Shown here piece after piece: positions 34,114 to 41,928 of a DNA stretch of 64,000 nucleotides. The notes beneath the pieces were generated by a model. The model was not told the origin of the DNA. It saw nothing but the letters and a program-made list of their open reading frames with translations, and ran no database searches. Position numbers and translations under genes: made by a program. How positions within the stretch are numbered: the stretch's first letter is position 1; the number at the start of each line of letters is the position of its first letter. The DNA lies in assembly GCF_900142715.1 (NCBI RefSeq), contig NZ_FRBX01000004.1, positions 434,001 through 498,000 of the forward strand, given 5' to 3'. Source of the DNA: Flavobacterium pectinovorum. GTDB lineage: Bacteria > Bacteroidota > Bacteroidia > Flavobacteriales > Flavobacteriaceae.

Positions 34114-34824
34114 TTACAATTTTCCTTTATTCGAATTATACTCTTGATATAATATGTCTAACATCTCCAAAATCTTCTCAAAGCACGCATCATTAGTTTC
34201 TCTAAATTGCAATTTTATCTTATCGGTATACTTTATTAATGCCTGAGATCGTACATATTTCAATTTTTTCACTTCTTCGGGCGGGTTCCTTGCGATAAAT
34301 CGCTCGGTCAGAATTGGATGGTACAATGCCTGCAGCCTATACACCTCCTTATTGATGAAAGAATGTCTGTGAACAACTGAATTCCTGTCGTTGTGATATT
34401 GACTAAGAATTTGTCGAAGCTCCGTATATAAAGTTTCCAGAGTTGAGTCTTTAATTTGGGCGTGGCCTATAACTCTTTTATAATTGACCTTGCTTTCATC
34501 GACTTTTAAATAATATACCATATTGATCAATTGAAGCAATCGGTCGGTTACAGATATAACCCTTATCATATAATTTTCGACATTGTATGTCAGATGATCT
34601 CCTCTGCTTATTTTATTTTTTTGATTATAGCCGAAATTGCTTAAAAGTCCCACCGCATTATCCAGCTGGGATAGAAGTGATAAAAAGTGGACAAAATAAA
34701 ATTGGGTATTATTTACGTAATATTCCAATTCGGTATAATTCTCTTTGTCGATATCCTTCGGGGTTAGGTCATCTCCAATTTCCAATGTAAAAGTATGGTT
34801 GTAAATCTTATCTAAACTGTTCAT
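34114..34824 (-). CDS. HEPN-like protein A (putative RNase)
   Basis: 236 aa, all-helical by appearance, no membrane part. The segment YHNDRNSVVHRHSF holds Arg147 and His152, an Rx4H motif (RNSVVH) typical of HEPN-superfamily ribonucleases; the Asn after the Arg is also common there. The N-terminal part (YFVHFLSLLSQLDNAVGLLSNF) fits a long helix pairing. It could belong to the Cthe_2314-like HEPN group, but that is only a suggestion. It is the last gene of a minus-strand block, downstream of a second HEPN-like gene. No MNT-type antitoxin partner is seen next to it. Confidence 0.55.
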   Translation of the reverse strand: MNSLDKIYNHTFTLEIGDDLTPKDIDKENYTELEYYVNNTQFYFVHFLSLLSQLDNAVGLLSNFGYNQKNKISRGDHLTYNVENYMIRVISVTDRLLQLINMVYYLKVDESKVNYKRVIGHAQIKDSTLETLYTELRQILSQYHNDRNSVVHRHSFINKEVYRLQALYHPILTERFIARNPPEEVKKLKYVRSQALIKYTDKIKLQFRETNDACFEKILEMLDILYQEYNSNKGKL

Positions 34825-34858
34825 TTATCATTTATTTAGGATAGCTGCATGACGTTAG

Positions 34859-34884
34859 GCAAAAGTTTTGGTTTTAACTTTTGC
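34859..34884. other. Hairpin between the two HEPN-like genes
   Basis: GCAAAAGTT (34859-34867), 8-nt loop, AACTTTTGC (34876-34884). A 9-bp perfect stem without a following T-run on either strand. It could be a weak attenuator or a processing site between the two HEPN-like genes. Confidence 0.4.
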
Positions 34885-34906
34885 TGAATGAAGACGAATT
34901 AATAAT

Positions 34907-35710
34907 CTAAAATCCATCGTCAGGATATTTTATAAAGTCGACATGTTTCAGGCAGTTGCAAAGTGCATACATTATATTGGTCAGACGTTCATTGATTTTT
35001 AGAAAGACATAATCATTCTCTCCTTGCATTTCCAAAAATTCACCGTTCTTAAAAATAAAGGTAATGCGATCAAACTTGTAAACATAATCTTTCCCCTTGT
35101 AATAGCCTGCTGAATGGGAAACGCAGTTTCTGAGCTTTGAACAGAACTCGATAAATTCTAAATCGCTCTTTGCATCTTCAGGATAGCAATCCTTATTAAG
35201 CTTGGATAGATATCTGAATTTTCTGGAAAGGGGAATAAAGGTGTTTTTCTTTAATTCAGCTAATAGGTGCATTTTTTCTTCATCTGACAAATTTTGACAT
35301 AATCTGAGGATTTTAGAATTTAAGTCCTTTACCATACCTTCTAAATCTGCATCCGTAACAATATCTTCAAAACAAAATGAGAGTGTTGTTTCAAAATTGG
35401 TAAATGTATCTACAAACAGCTTTCTGTTTAACTCATTATGGTAAGCCCCTGAAAGCAGCTCATGATCAGCTATTTCATAAATTCTAGTTACGTGAGGCTG
35501 CAGTTCCAAAATGCTTGAATCAAATTTTATGGTTCTGTTTTTTATTTCCTGGCTGATCTTAAAGAATATTTTGCCATGATAAAACTCGTTGATAATGGAG
35601 TACAGGTTCTCAAAGTATGCCTTACGGACATCATTTTCCCTGAATTCAACGGTACGGATTATTGATTTAATTTTTAGGGTCAAATCATGAAGTTTGTTCA
35701 GGTTTTCCAT
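34907..35710 (-). CDS. HEPN-like protein B (putative RNase)
   Basis: 267 aa, helical. Near the C-terminus, FIEFCSKLRNCVSHSAGYY holds Arg194 and His199 in an RNCVSH (Rx4H) motif, as in HEPN ribonucleases. The rest begins with a helical bundle (LHDLTLKIKSIIRTVEFREN). It is not obviously a copy of protein A, although both share the R-N-x3-H pattern. It lies 82 bp upstream of protein A in the same direction, with a hairpin between. The two may act together or one may be the catalytic partner of the other. The family is inferred from motif and helical content only. Confidence 0.5.
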   Translation of the reverse strand: MENLNKLHDLTLKIKSIIRTVEFRENDVRKAYFENLYSIINEFYHGKIFFKISQEIKNRTIKFDSSILELQPHVTRIYEIADHELLSGAYHNELNRKLFVDTFTNFETTLSFCFEDIVTDADLEGMVKDLNSKILRLCQNLSDEEKMHLLAELKKNTFIPLSRKFRYLSKLNKDCYPEDAKSDLEFIEFCSKLRNCVSHSAGYYKGKDYVYKFDRITFIFKNGEFLEMQGENDYVFLKINERLTNIMYALCNCLKHVDFIKYPDDGF

Positions 35711-35766
35711 ATTATTTTCTTGACCATGTATAAACTAAAATTTGTATATCTTGTTTTGTTTTCATC

Positions 35767-36576
35767 TTATGAATGGAGCAATTCAGGGTACAGCTCACCT
35801 ATATATTTTTTATCTGTTGCGGAAAGATCATAATTAAAAGGAAATGATTGTTTGTTTTTTGTAAATTCTGGCGGAAGATAATATCCCATTATGGAATCTC
35901 TATCCACTTCGGAATATCGGATTGTGGTTTTATCATATTCCTGAAAAACATTTTTATCAACATCTGCTTTTGACCAGCCATGTGTAAAAGCATAATAATT
36001 ATACACTACATCTTTGTCCCAGTCCATTTTTATATCCGGGCTTTGGTGCTCGTGGATCAGTCCTAATGCATGTCCGAATTCGTGTAGTACGACCTGCTTG
36101 TATTCCGGTTCAGGCAGGCTGTCGCTGAGCCAGCCAAAGTTTATGGTTGCTTCACGTTTATCAACACCCAGTGCATCTGTGCCAATATAGGACCAGCTTC
36201 CCGTCGCATCGTAGCCAACCCTTATTTGAGCTTCATCTCTATTATCTGTTCTTTCAAATTTTATGCTGCAGTGCTCGCTCCAGATCGAGGCGTACTGGAG
36301 TACTCTTTGGTCTTTTGCCTTATCGCTTCCAAAAAAGAATACTTTTAATGTTTGGTTTGGATGCCAGAGTTTTCTGGTCTCAGCAGCCATTTCACTTAGA
36401 TTTGTGAAATCACCAATTTGTGTTAAGAGATGCTGTTTGTATTGGAATTTTTCCAAGACTATTTTTTTCTCATTACTCAAAGATTCAACATTCAGGTTGT
36501 CTGGTCTTTCTTTGAGTGCCAACTTCATTTCCGGGAAATTATTCTGGGTAAGTTTCTTTGTAAATTGTACTTTCAT
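35767..36576 (-). CDS. Zinc metalloprotease of M12/astacin-like type, no signal peptide
   Basis: 269 aa. The zinc site HEFGHALGLIHEH spans residues 165-177 with His165, His169 and His175 as ligands and Glu166 as base. A Met-turn is visible in SIMGYYLP near residue 229. The WSYIGTDAL and INFGWL segments are typical of the family. Relatives are normally secreted, but the N-terminus here (MKVQFTKKLTQNNFPEMKL) is charged with no signal peptide, so the protein may act inside the cell or leave by another route. It sits in a block with HEPN- and PLD-type genes. Cleavage of another encoded protein is possible but not shown. Confidence 0.8.
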   Translation of the reverse strand: MKVQFTKKLTQNNFPEMKLALKERPDNLNVESLSNEKKIVLEKFQYKQHLLTQIGDFTNLSEMAAETRKLWHPNQTLKVFFFGSDKAKDQRVLQYASIWSEHCSIKFERTDNRDEAQIRVGYDATGSWSYIGTDALGVDKREATINFGWLSDSLPEPEYKQVVLHEFGHALGLIHEHQSPDIKMDWDKDVVYNYYAFTHGWSKADVDKNVFQEYDKTTIRYSEVDRDSIMGYYLPPEFTKNKQSFPFNYDLSATDKKYIGELYPELLHS

Positions 36577-36606
36577 AATGTATTTATTGCCTGTTTTGAA
36601 CTGATT

Positions 36607-37212
36607 CTACTTTTTGTCTTCTAAGGATGTAGCGGCAGTAATTTCAACGATTTCTTCAAACTCTATAATTTCAGCTCCTCTGTTGACCATCCGCTTATAA
36701 AATCCAGGCACCATTTGAACTAAAAACAACCTGTAATTATGTTTGGAGGCTATTATGAATATTTCCCTTATAATTTTTTTCCCAAAGCCGTTATGCTGCA
36801 GGCTGGGATCTATCAGGATGTTTGAGATTTCAATATTTTTTGATTCCCGATTTATTACAAGTCTGATCAACATGCCACGGCTTTCCGTGGCTGACGTTTT
36901 CTCTTTTGTATAAAAATCGATCTCGTCTTGTGCGTTATAGTCACTGTAGGTGTAATTTTTCGACATCAGGGGGTTCAAATCAATGAATTTATAAATTGCA
37001 TCTACAATATGATCATTTATAAAGTATTCATCCTTGCCGTCGATATGCTGGGTAATTTTTCCATCTTCAATGACATAAAAATTTCCATTGTCAAATTTCA
37101 CGGTGGTAGAGCCGTCATCTTCTTGTCCCCTGTAGTGACTATTATATCTTAAAAGTCCATCGATTTCTTTTCCTCCGTGCAGATCCTGATCATATTTTTC
37201 TTCTATCGTCAT
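36607..37212 (-). CDS. GNAT-like acetyltransferase domain protein
   Basis: 201 aa. The C-terminal half has the GNAT acetyl-CoA site pattern: IEISNILIDPSLQHNGFGKKIIREI (in parts: ISNILIDPSLQHNGFGKKI), near residues 128-150. Here QHNGFGKK stands for the usual Q/RxxGxG/A. It is followed by LFLVQMVPGFYKRMVNRGAEII, the common end of the fold. The N-terminal half (about 1-100) is not recognised. The substrate is unknown. Same strand and spacing as its neighbours, so probably in one operon with the metalloprotease and the small gene upstream. Confidence 0.65.
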   Translation of the reverse strand: MTIEEKYDQDLHGGKEIDGLLRYNSHYRGQEDDGSTTVKFDNGNFYVIEDGKITQHIDGKDEYFINDHIVDAIYKFIDLNPLMSKNYTYSDYNAQDEIDFYTKEKTSATESRGMLIRLVINRESKNIEISNILIDPSLQHNGFGKKIIREIFIIASKHNYRLFLVQMVPGFYKRMVNRGAEIIEFEEIVEITAATSLEDKK

Positions 37213-37251
37213 AATTATATTTTTGTTTTTTAAGGTGGAAGTAAATAGTAC

Positions 37252-37695
37252 TTATTTCAATTCTGCCAGGCGGTCCTTGTCCTTTTGGGAATAATTTCCC
37301 CATTCTCGGTCGTTGATTGAAAATAAGCCATCATCAATCTTATTTTGGTAATCATCTACCAGCACTTTTCTAATTGTATCAATAGTATCTATTTTAGAAA
37401 ATGAATTGTCTGTTATATAGAGGTTTCCAAAATTTGTGTAAAGTTCAGCTGGCGATTCTTTATCGAAAATACCGATTACATACTCTCCTATATTCCCGCA
37501 GCTCTGGATTGAAATTTTTATCGGCAGGGATTCATCAATAATTTCAGATACAAATTCTTCCACAGACATTATCTCATCTTCCGGTGAAATTATTGACGTT
37601 GCTCCAAGCAGAAAAGGAATAGTCAGGCCATTGCTGAAATAGCCTTTGCCGTCAAAATGAGACAGCACTTTTAACCAGGGGGATTTATTTTCCAT
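37252..37695 (-). CDS. Unknown protein
   Basis: 147 aa, acidic and soluble. It begins MENKSPWLKVLSHFDGKGYF and ends with a charged tail (DREWGNYSQKDKDRLAELK). I do not recognise a family. It lies between the PLD-like gene and the GNAT-like gene in the minus-strand block. Confidence 0.55.
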   Translation of the reverse strand: MENKSPWLKVLSHFDGKGYFSNGLTIPFLLGATSIISPEDEIMSVEEFVSEIIDESLPIKISIQSCGNIGEYVIGIFDKESPAELYTNFGNLYITDNSFSKIDTIDTIRKVLVDDYQNKIDDGLFSINDREWGNYSQKDKDRLAELK

Positions 37696-37751
37696 ATATA
37701 GTTGTAGAGGTTTTATGACATATGCCAGTTAGTGTATATATTATTTATTAT

Positions 37752-37865
37752 CTATAAGTTATTATCATTCAATATTGGAAAAACTGCCTTTAGTGCATCA
37801 AAAATTTCTTTGGGCTCCGATAATGCGGCCACTAACATCCTTGATTCAGATAGCTGCTCACTCAC
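37752..37865 (-). CDS. Possible 37-residue peptide, GTG start
   Basis: A short frame follows the PLD-like gene. A GTG at 37865 gives 37 codons (SEQLSESRMLVAALSEPKEI and on) and a TAG at 37752. It starts 6 bp past the PLD stop, close enough for translational coupling. The sequence could form one amphipathic helix. It could equally be chance. Confidence 0.25.
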   Translation of the reverse strand: MSEQLSESRMLVAALSEPKEIFDALKAVFPILNDNNL

Positions 37866-37871
37866 TTAACA

Positions 37872-38903
37872 TCAATTTTCTTTCTTATAAATATTTTCAA
37901 TGGTAGTTTCATTCAAAAAAGGTGCGAAATTATTTACCCAGATATAATCTTCAATTACAATGTTAATATTCTTTAGTAATATCTCGCGAAGTTCCTGGCT
38001 GGTATAGATAGTTTTGAATTTTCTTGTATAATAATTCGTGAGTGCAATTTCATTGCTTTCAACGTCATTGGCAAAACTTTCGTAGTCAATTTTTTCGCTG
38101 TCGAAATTAGCAATTTCCTGAAGAGTCTGATAATTGAAGTTATTGATCTCGCTTAATTGATAATTTAGAATAAGTCCTTTTGTGATAGGCAGATCAAATT
38201 CCTGGGATAAATTAGAATTCAAATCTGGATACCCTTTAGACTTTTTATCACTAATCGTGTAAATTAGTTCCTTGTGTAGCTTAAATTTTGGGTTGAAGAT
38301 CAGACCAGGCTCATAACTTATTTCGTTGTAAAGGCCATTTTCATGAGTAAAGCAATAGCCCAAATTAATTTGGTCTTTTAACTTCAAAAATAATTTTTGA
38401 GAAAAAGGATGGTACGTTGATATGAGTTTGTTAGCAAACTCAAAATTTTCAGACAGCACTTCTACATTTGGATCAATGTAATTTTTATCGGTGAAGAATT
38501 TAAAAATTCTCGTATAGAAGCCTGCAATGCGAGTATCTGTTTCAACAACGATATTTTCAAAATTTTGATTGGCCTTATTTGTATAATTGTAGGATCCTGT
38601 AATAAATGTCTCGTTGTCTATAATCGAAAACTTGTTGTGGTTAAATTTTGAAATGTGCTGACGCCTCACCTCAATCCCGCTTTCTTCAAGATTGTCCAGA
38701 TGTAAATCAAAGAAGTACTTTTGGTTGACATCATTGTTATCAACCAAAATCTGAATATCCAGATTTTTGAATTTCTTTAAATCAATTAATTTTGATATTA
38801 TTCTTTTATTGGTAAACCAAGCGACAACAATTGTTATTGAACTCTTTGCCTTATCAAAGTGTTCAAGAATAACCTGCTCAATGTTTTGCGTGAATACTTC
38901 CAT
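37872..38903 (-). CDS. Phospholipase D superfamily protein (putative nuclease)
   Basis: 343 aa. The N-terminal domain (about 1-135) is a PLD-type domain: SITIVVAWFTNKRIISKLI, then HNKFSIIDNETFITGSYNYTNKA with the catalytic HxKxxxxD (His89, Lys91, Asp96) and the following GSxN. Only one HKD motif is present, so a dimer would form the active site, as in the bacterial PLD-type nucleases (Nuc, BfiI). The C-terminal 200 residues are not recognised. Context: within the HEPN/metalloprotease block. A DNA- or RNA-cutting role is likely; a lipid substrate is less so. Confidence 0.75.
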   Translation of the reverse strand: MEVFTQNIEQVILEHFDKAKSSITIVVAWFTNKRIISKLIDLKKFKNLDIQILVDNNDVNQKYFFDLHLDNLEESGIEVRRQHISKFNHNKFSIIDNETFITGSYNYTNKANQNFENIVVETDTRIAGFYTRIFKFFTDKNYIDPNVEVLSENFEFANKLISTYHPFSQKLFLKLKDQINLGYCFTHENGLYNEISYEPGLIFNPKFKLHKELIYTISDKKSKGYPDLNSNLSQEFDLPITKGLILNYQLSEINNFNYQTLQEIANFDSEKIDYESFANDVESNEIALTNYYTRKFKTIYTSQELREILLKNINIVIEDYIWVNNFAPFLNETTIENIYKKEN

Positions 38904-39037
38904 ATTTCTGTTAACGTTGCGCCTGTAAACGAAAACTGCTGGTGTAAGTATACTTTGTTTTCTCCTCCATAATAAATTTTGCAGTAAAACGGCCTTACTT
39001 TAAAACTTAAAGCTACTTTACTGGCGGATAGTTTATA

Positions 39038-39508
39038 TTATAAATTTAAGAATAAGGATTTGAATCTGTTTCTTTCAATTTCTTTCTCTTCCTCTTCGGA
39101 ATCTATATTTCCTTCAAGAAGAACCTCACTGTAAAATAACTCCATCTTTCTTAATAAATTTTCTAAAGCCATTTGCTCTGAAGGTGTGAAATACATTTTA
39201 TTCTTTAAGATAAACCCACGTAATGTCTCTATTTTGCCATCTATCTCATATAGTTCAATGGGAGTGTTTTTACTCAGAACCGTTCTAATTGAATCAATAG
39301 AAACATCCATCATGTTGTCTTTATCTACACAATCAGGATTTATATAGCTAGGGTTGACTTTTACTCTTAGTGATGTAGGCCCGACCCCATGTATTTCAGA
39401 ATGTAAATCCGTATAGTTCCCGCAATGTGAGGTTTCAAATGTAATTTCATCGCCTTTGAATGCTCTGAAGAAATCCAGGGTTTTATCTAGTGTCAAATTA
39501 TTAGCCAT
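39038..39508 (-). CDS. Unknown protein
   Basis: 156 aa, acidic. It begins MANNLTLDKTLDFFRAFKGDEITF and ends in a charged helix (EEEEKEIERNRFKSLFLNL). No known family. The N-terminal half looks beta-rich and the C-terminal half helical. Located between two gaps within the minus-strand block. Confidence 0.55.
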   Translation of the reverse strand: MANNLTLDKTLDFFRAFKGDEITFETSHCGNYTDLHSEIHGVGPTSLRVKVNPSYINPDCVDKDNMMDVSIDSIRTVLSKNTPIELYEIDGKIETLRGFILKNKMYFTPSEQMALENLLRKMELFYSEVLLEGNIDSEEEEKEIERNRFKSLFLNL

Positions 39509-39583
39509 TATTTTGATGTATGTTTTTATTGGAATGAATAAAATTTAAATATGAATTCACGATTTTGAATTCGCAGATGCTTT

Positions 39584-39832
39584 CTAATTTTTGAAAGCAC
39601 TAATTGTGAAAATTTCTCCCTGCTGGTCGAGTGATCCTATGGGAGAATAATTTTTTTGTGATAGGACAAAGTGCAGAAAGTTAGTTACAGTTACTCGTTC
39701 GTTATCGTCAGCAGTGCCTGCTTCTATATTACGAATTGAATTTGCTTCAGTCATGTTTTCAGGCAAAAGCTGAATCTTTACTACAAACCTTTTATTACCC
39801 AGGTTATTTTCATCAATTATTTGAAACTTCAT
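39584..39832 (-). CDS. Unknown small protein
   Basis: 82 aa from the ATG at 39832 (MKFQIIDENNLGNKRF); a longer frame starting at 39865 overlaps the membrane-protein gene upstream and is less likely. Beta-rich pattern (RFVVKIQLLPENM), no membrane segment. No recognised family. It is in line with the next gene upstream and probably co-transcribed. Confidence 0.5.
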   Translation of the reverse strand: MKFQIIDENNLGNKRFVVKIQLLPENMTEANSIRNIEAGTADDNERVTVTNFLHFVLSQKNYSPIGSLDQQGEIFTISAFKN

Positions 39833-39852
39833 AAGTTGTCGTTTAGTTGTTA

Positions 39853-40095
39853 TTAGAGCATCCACTTAGCAAATGCAAGAGCTATTATTCCTAGAAAGAC
39901 AAGAAGACCGCCTGCAAGGGTTAGCAGATTCTCCCAAAAAGGGGTCAGCAGGGAACTTCTATAATTTTTAAAACCTTCTCCTCCCAAAGAATTTCGACGA
40001 TAGAATCTCCTTCTGCCAATAAAGAGTTTAAGGGCAATTCCTATAACCAGCGCTAAAACACCGAAAATAATAAGGACAGCATTATCTCTATTCAT
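39853..40095 (-). CDS. Small membrane protein
   Basis: 80 aa with two hydrophobic helices at about residues 6-27 (AVLIIFGVLALVIGIALKLFIG) and 53-76 (PFWENLLTLAGGLLVFLGIIALAFA), separated by a basic loop (RRRFYRRNSL). No known family. Part of the minus-strand block. Confidence 0.5.
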   Translation of the reverse strand: MNRDNAVLIIFGVLALVIGIALKLFIGRRRFYRRNSLGGEGFKNYRSSLLTPFWENLLTLAGGLLVFLGIIALAFAKWML

Positions 40096-40234
40096 ATGAT
40101 CTCCTTTATAAGTACACTACGTTTCCGAGTATTGATTCTATTAATAATGAACGCTGAGTTCTAATAACCAATAAACGAATTTACAAAAAAATGCATTTAT
40201 TTTTAACAAGTAATAAACACTATACCAGTTACTT

Positions 40235-40582
40235 CTATGAAAATGCTAAGTTTGTCATTTCGTTAATCATGGAAATTAATTCATCCACGGTCTGTGAATT
40301 TATTATGTCAGACTTTTTTGAATTTTCCAGGATATTAAGAACTTTGCTTTTCCCGTAGATTATAATTTGGTCTCCCTGCCCCGGCGTATAATTAAAACCT
40401 CCATTGGTGAGACTTATATATTCGATTTTTGCAGGAAATTCAGTTTCTAAATCGAATAAAACATATTCTTTCTTTCCTAACTGTAGTCGAATCTCACGGG
40501 CCATTTTCTCATCGCCCTTTAGTTCCGTTAGATATAATTTTGTGGTGTCCCTTTGAATTTTATTTTTTGATTTCCAATGCAT
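40235..40582 (-). CDS. Unknown protein
   Basis: 115 aa from 40582, or 89 aa if translation begins at the ATG at 40504 (MAREIRLQLGKKEYVLF). No membrane segment. The region KIEYISLTNGGFNYTPGQGDQIIIYGKSKV looks beta-stranded (in part: KIEYISLTNGGFNYTPGQ). Unknown family. It is the first gene of the block after the XRE terminator, with a palindromic operator-like site upstream at 40652-40667. Confidence 0.5.
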   Translation of the reverse strand: MHWKSKNKIQRDTTKLYLTELKGDEKMAREIRLQLGKKEYVLFDLETEFPAKIEYISLTNGGFNYTPGQGDQIIIYGKSKVLNILENSKKSDIINSQTVDELISMINEMTNLAFS

Positions 40583-40651
40583 GTCTTTTGCGTCTAGGTT
40601 TTTAATTCCAGTGTTTAAGAACCAAATCTACAAAACAGTTTTTTTCTTTTT

Positions 40652-40667
40652 TTACGGTTTTCCGTAA
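40652..40667. promoter_or_regulatory. Palindrome TTACGG-TTTT-CCGTAA, candidate operator
   Basis: A perfect 6-bp dyad with a 4-bp spacer between the XRE gene and the first gene of the minus-strand block (start at 40582). Its place 70 bp before the block suggests an operator for the adjacent XRE protein. There is no U-tract suited to termination on the minus strand. Confidence 0.4.
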
Positions 40668-40750
40668 CCTTGATTAAAGATTGCAAAATACTTCATTTTC
40701 TGATGAAAAGGTATGCGTATAAATACCTGTTTTTAGTTTAATTGGACACA

Positions 40751-40776
40751 AAAAAAGATGCCTAGGCATCTTTTTT
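40751..40776 (-). terminator. Terminator after the XRE gene
   Basis: A fully palindromic 26-bp sequence: A6-GATGCC at 40751-40762, then its mirror at 40765-40776 with TA between. On the minus strand the T-run follows the stem. It begins 20 bp past the XRE stop codon. Confidence 0.8.
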
Positions 40777-40795
40777 AGAATATTCTTGAATTTTA

Positions 40796-41305
40796 CTATT
40801 TAGCACTGTAGAGATTTCTAATTCCTTTCTTAGTAGCAATTAAAGTGTTGGTTGTGGCAAACCTTGCCAATATCACAGAAACATTTTTAGATTCGAAATC
40901 TAATTTATAAATTTCTGTCAGATTTTTAGTAACGTCGCTAGTTGACCTTGGATCTTTAAAATATCCACTCTGTATTAATGCTCTAATTCTTTGAGTTAAT
41001 CTGGATTTTTCCATCCTATCAGGAGTAAGAGAATTTTTAGATTTAACTTCAAATTCTATATCCATCATCTCTTTTGGATGAATTCCTAGAGCAAAACATA
41101 CTTCTATGAAATAGGAAATGGAGGTCTCAGATCCATTTTCTATATCAGAAATGGCATTATAACTAAAACCAGTCATTACAGCTAGATCTAAAATCTCCAG
41201 TTGAGCCTTGATTCTATAAGCTTTAATTCTTAAACCTAAAGTTTTTAATGCAGTTTCATTTTTATATCTAGCCATACCCAAATTGACAAATTCATTTAAC
41301 GACAA
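40796..41305 (-). CDS. XRE family helix-turn-helix regulator
   Basis: 169 aa. A Cro/CI-type HTH lies at about residues 22-80 (LGLRIKAYRIKAQLEILDLAVMTGFSYNAISDIENG, in parts: LEILDLAVMTGFSYNAISDIENG shortened to LAVMTGFSYNAISDIENG). The C-terminal part (about 100-165) resembles a winged helix with KNLTEIYKLDFESKNVSVILAR. It ends at a strong terminator, so it is a single-gene unit, and is likely the controller of the block that follows it. Confidence 0.82.
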   Translation of the reverse strand: MSLNEFVNLGMARYKNETALKTLGLRIKAYRIKAQLEILDLAVMTGFSYNAISDIENGSETSISYFIEVCFALGIHPKEMMDIEFEVKSKNSLTPDRMEKSRLTQRIRALIQSGYFKDPRSTSDVTKNLTEIYKLDFESKNVSVILARFATTNTLIATKKGIRNLYSAK

Positions 41306-41417
41306 AAAATATCTTTAAATGAAATTTTGTAGTTAAATAAAAGTTGTATATATTTGATTTTTAAAATAAATTTGCGATTCTTCATATAAAAATATTTGAA
41401 GCTTTCGCTTTGAATCC

Positions 41418-41528
41418 TGTTTCAAAAAACTTGGCAGTTTAAACCCACAGGATGATAAGTAGATTGCTCACGCTTACGGGCGTGGGCTCACTTATTTGTG
41501 GGTGGGTATGCCAAGTACCTTTGAAACA
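41418..41528. ncRNA. Candidate structured RNA or foldback element
   Basis: A long imperfect stem-loop with five paired parts: TGTTTCAAA (41418) with TTTGAAACA (41520); ACTTGGCA (41429) with TGCCAAGT (41509); ACCCACA (41443) with TGTGGGT (41497); ATAAGT (41455) with ACTTAT (41490); CACGC (41469) with GCGTG (41480). The loop is 6 nt. The inner parts have small bulges. It could be a transcribed small RNA, a leader of the susC operon, or a palindromic repeat element. No promoter or terminator pair was assigned. Confidence 0.45.
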
Positions 41529-41665
41529 ATAAGCTGAGTTCCGCGCCTATTTTTTTGGCTATACTTCAACTTTTCAAAGCTACTTCACGATCTAAGGATT
41601 GCATCTGTCATTGTTTAACCTTCAATTGGTTTGCTTATGGTGTAGTCTTTACTTTTATTAATAAT

Positions 41666-41716
41666 GCCTGGCCCGTACTGGTATTCCCGCTGAATTAGTC
41701 GGGGGAAGGGTCAGGC
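41666..41716 (+). promoter_or_regulatory. Stem-loop in the susC leader
   Basis: GCCTGGCCC (41666-41674) pairs with GGGTCAGGC (41708-41716) with one G-U pair; an inner TTCCCGC/GTCGGGGGAA stem continues it. It may be a leader RNA structure for the susC operon. Function unknown. Confidence 0.4.
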
Positions 41717-41843
41717 TTATGCTATCAGCTTCGCCATTTACATTATCTGCAGGAGCGCAGACCTAAAATCCAATAACAGCTATTAACGTATTGAAATAAC
41801 CAAAAAACCAAGTTATGCCTATGGTGAATTAATTAACAAGAAA

Positions 41844-41884
41844 AGCCTTCTAATACTCGTAGTGGAATATTCGTATAGAAGGCT
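41844..41884 (+). promoter_or_regulatory. Stem-loop close to the susC start
   Basis: AGCCTTCTaATAC (41844-41856) pairs with GTATAGAAGGCT (41873-41884) with one bulged A. It ends 44 bp before the susC start. It may act as an attenuator or operator; no strong U-tract follows. Confidence 0.4.
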
Positions 41885-41928
41885 AGAGAAAATCAAACTA
41901 TTGTTCAATTTTAATCCTTTCTAAATTT

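Larger units (their letters stand above)
41306..41928. other. Non-coding region before susC with several structures
   Basis: 623 bp with no convincing gene. It has an AT-rich stretch with the XRE promoter, a 111-nt imperfect stem-loop (41418-41528), a second stem-loop (41666-41716) and a third just before the susC start (41844-41884). The last two lie in what should be the 5' leader of the susC operon. Confidence 0.6.
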
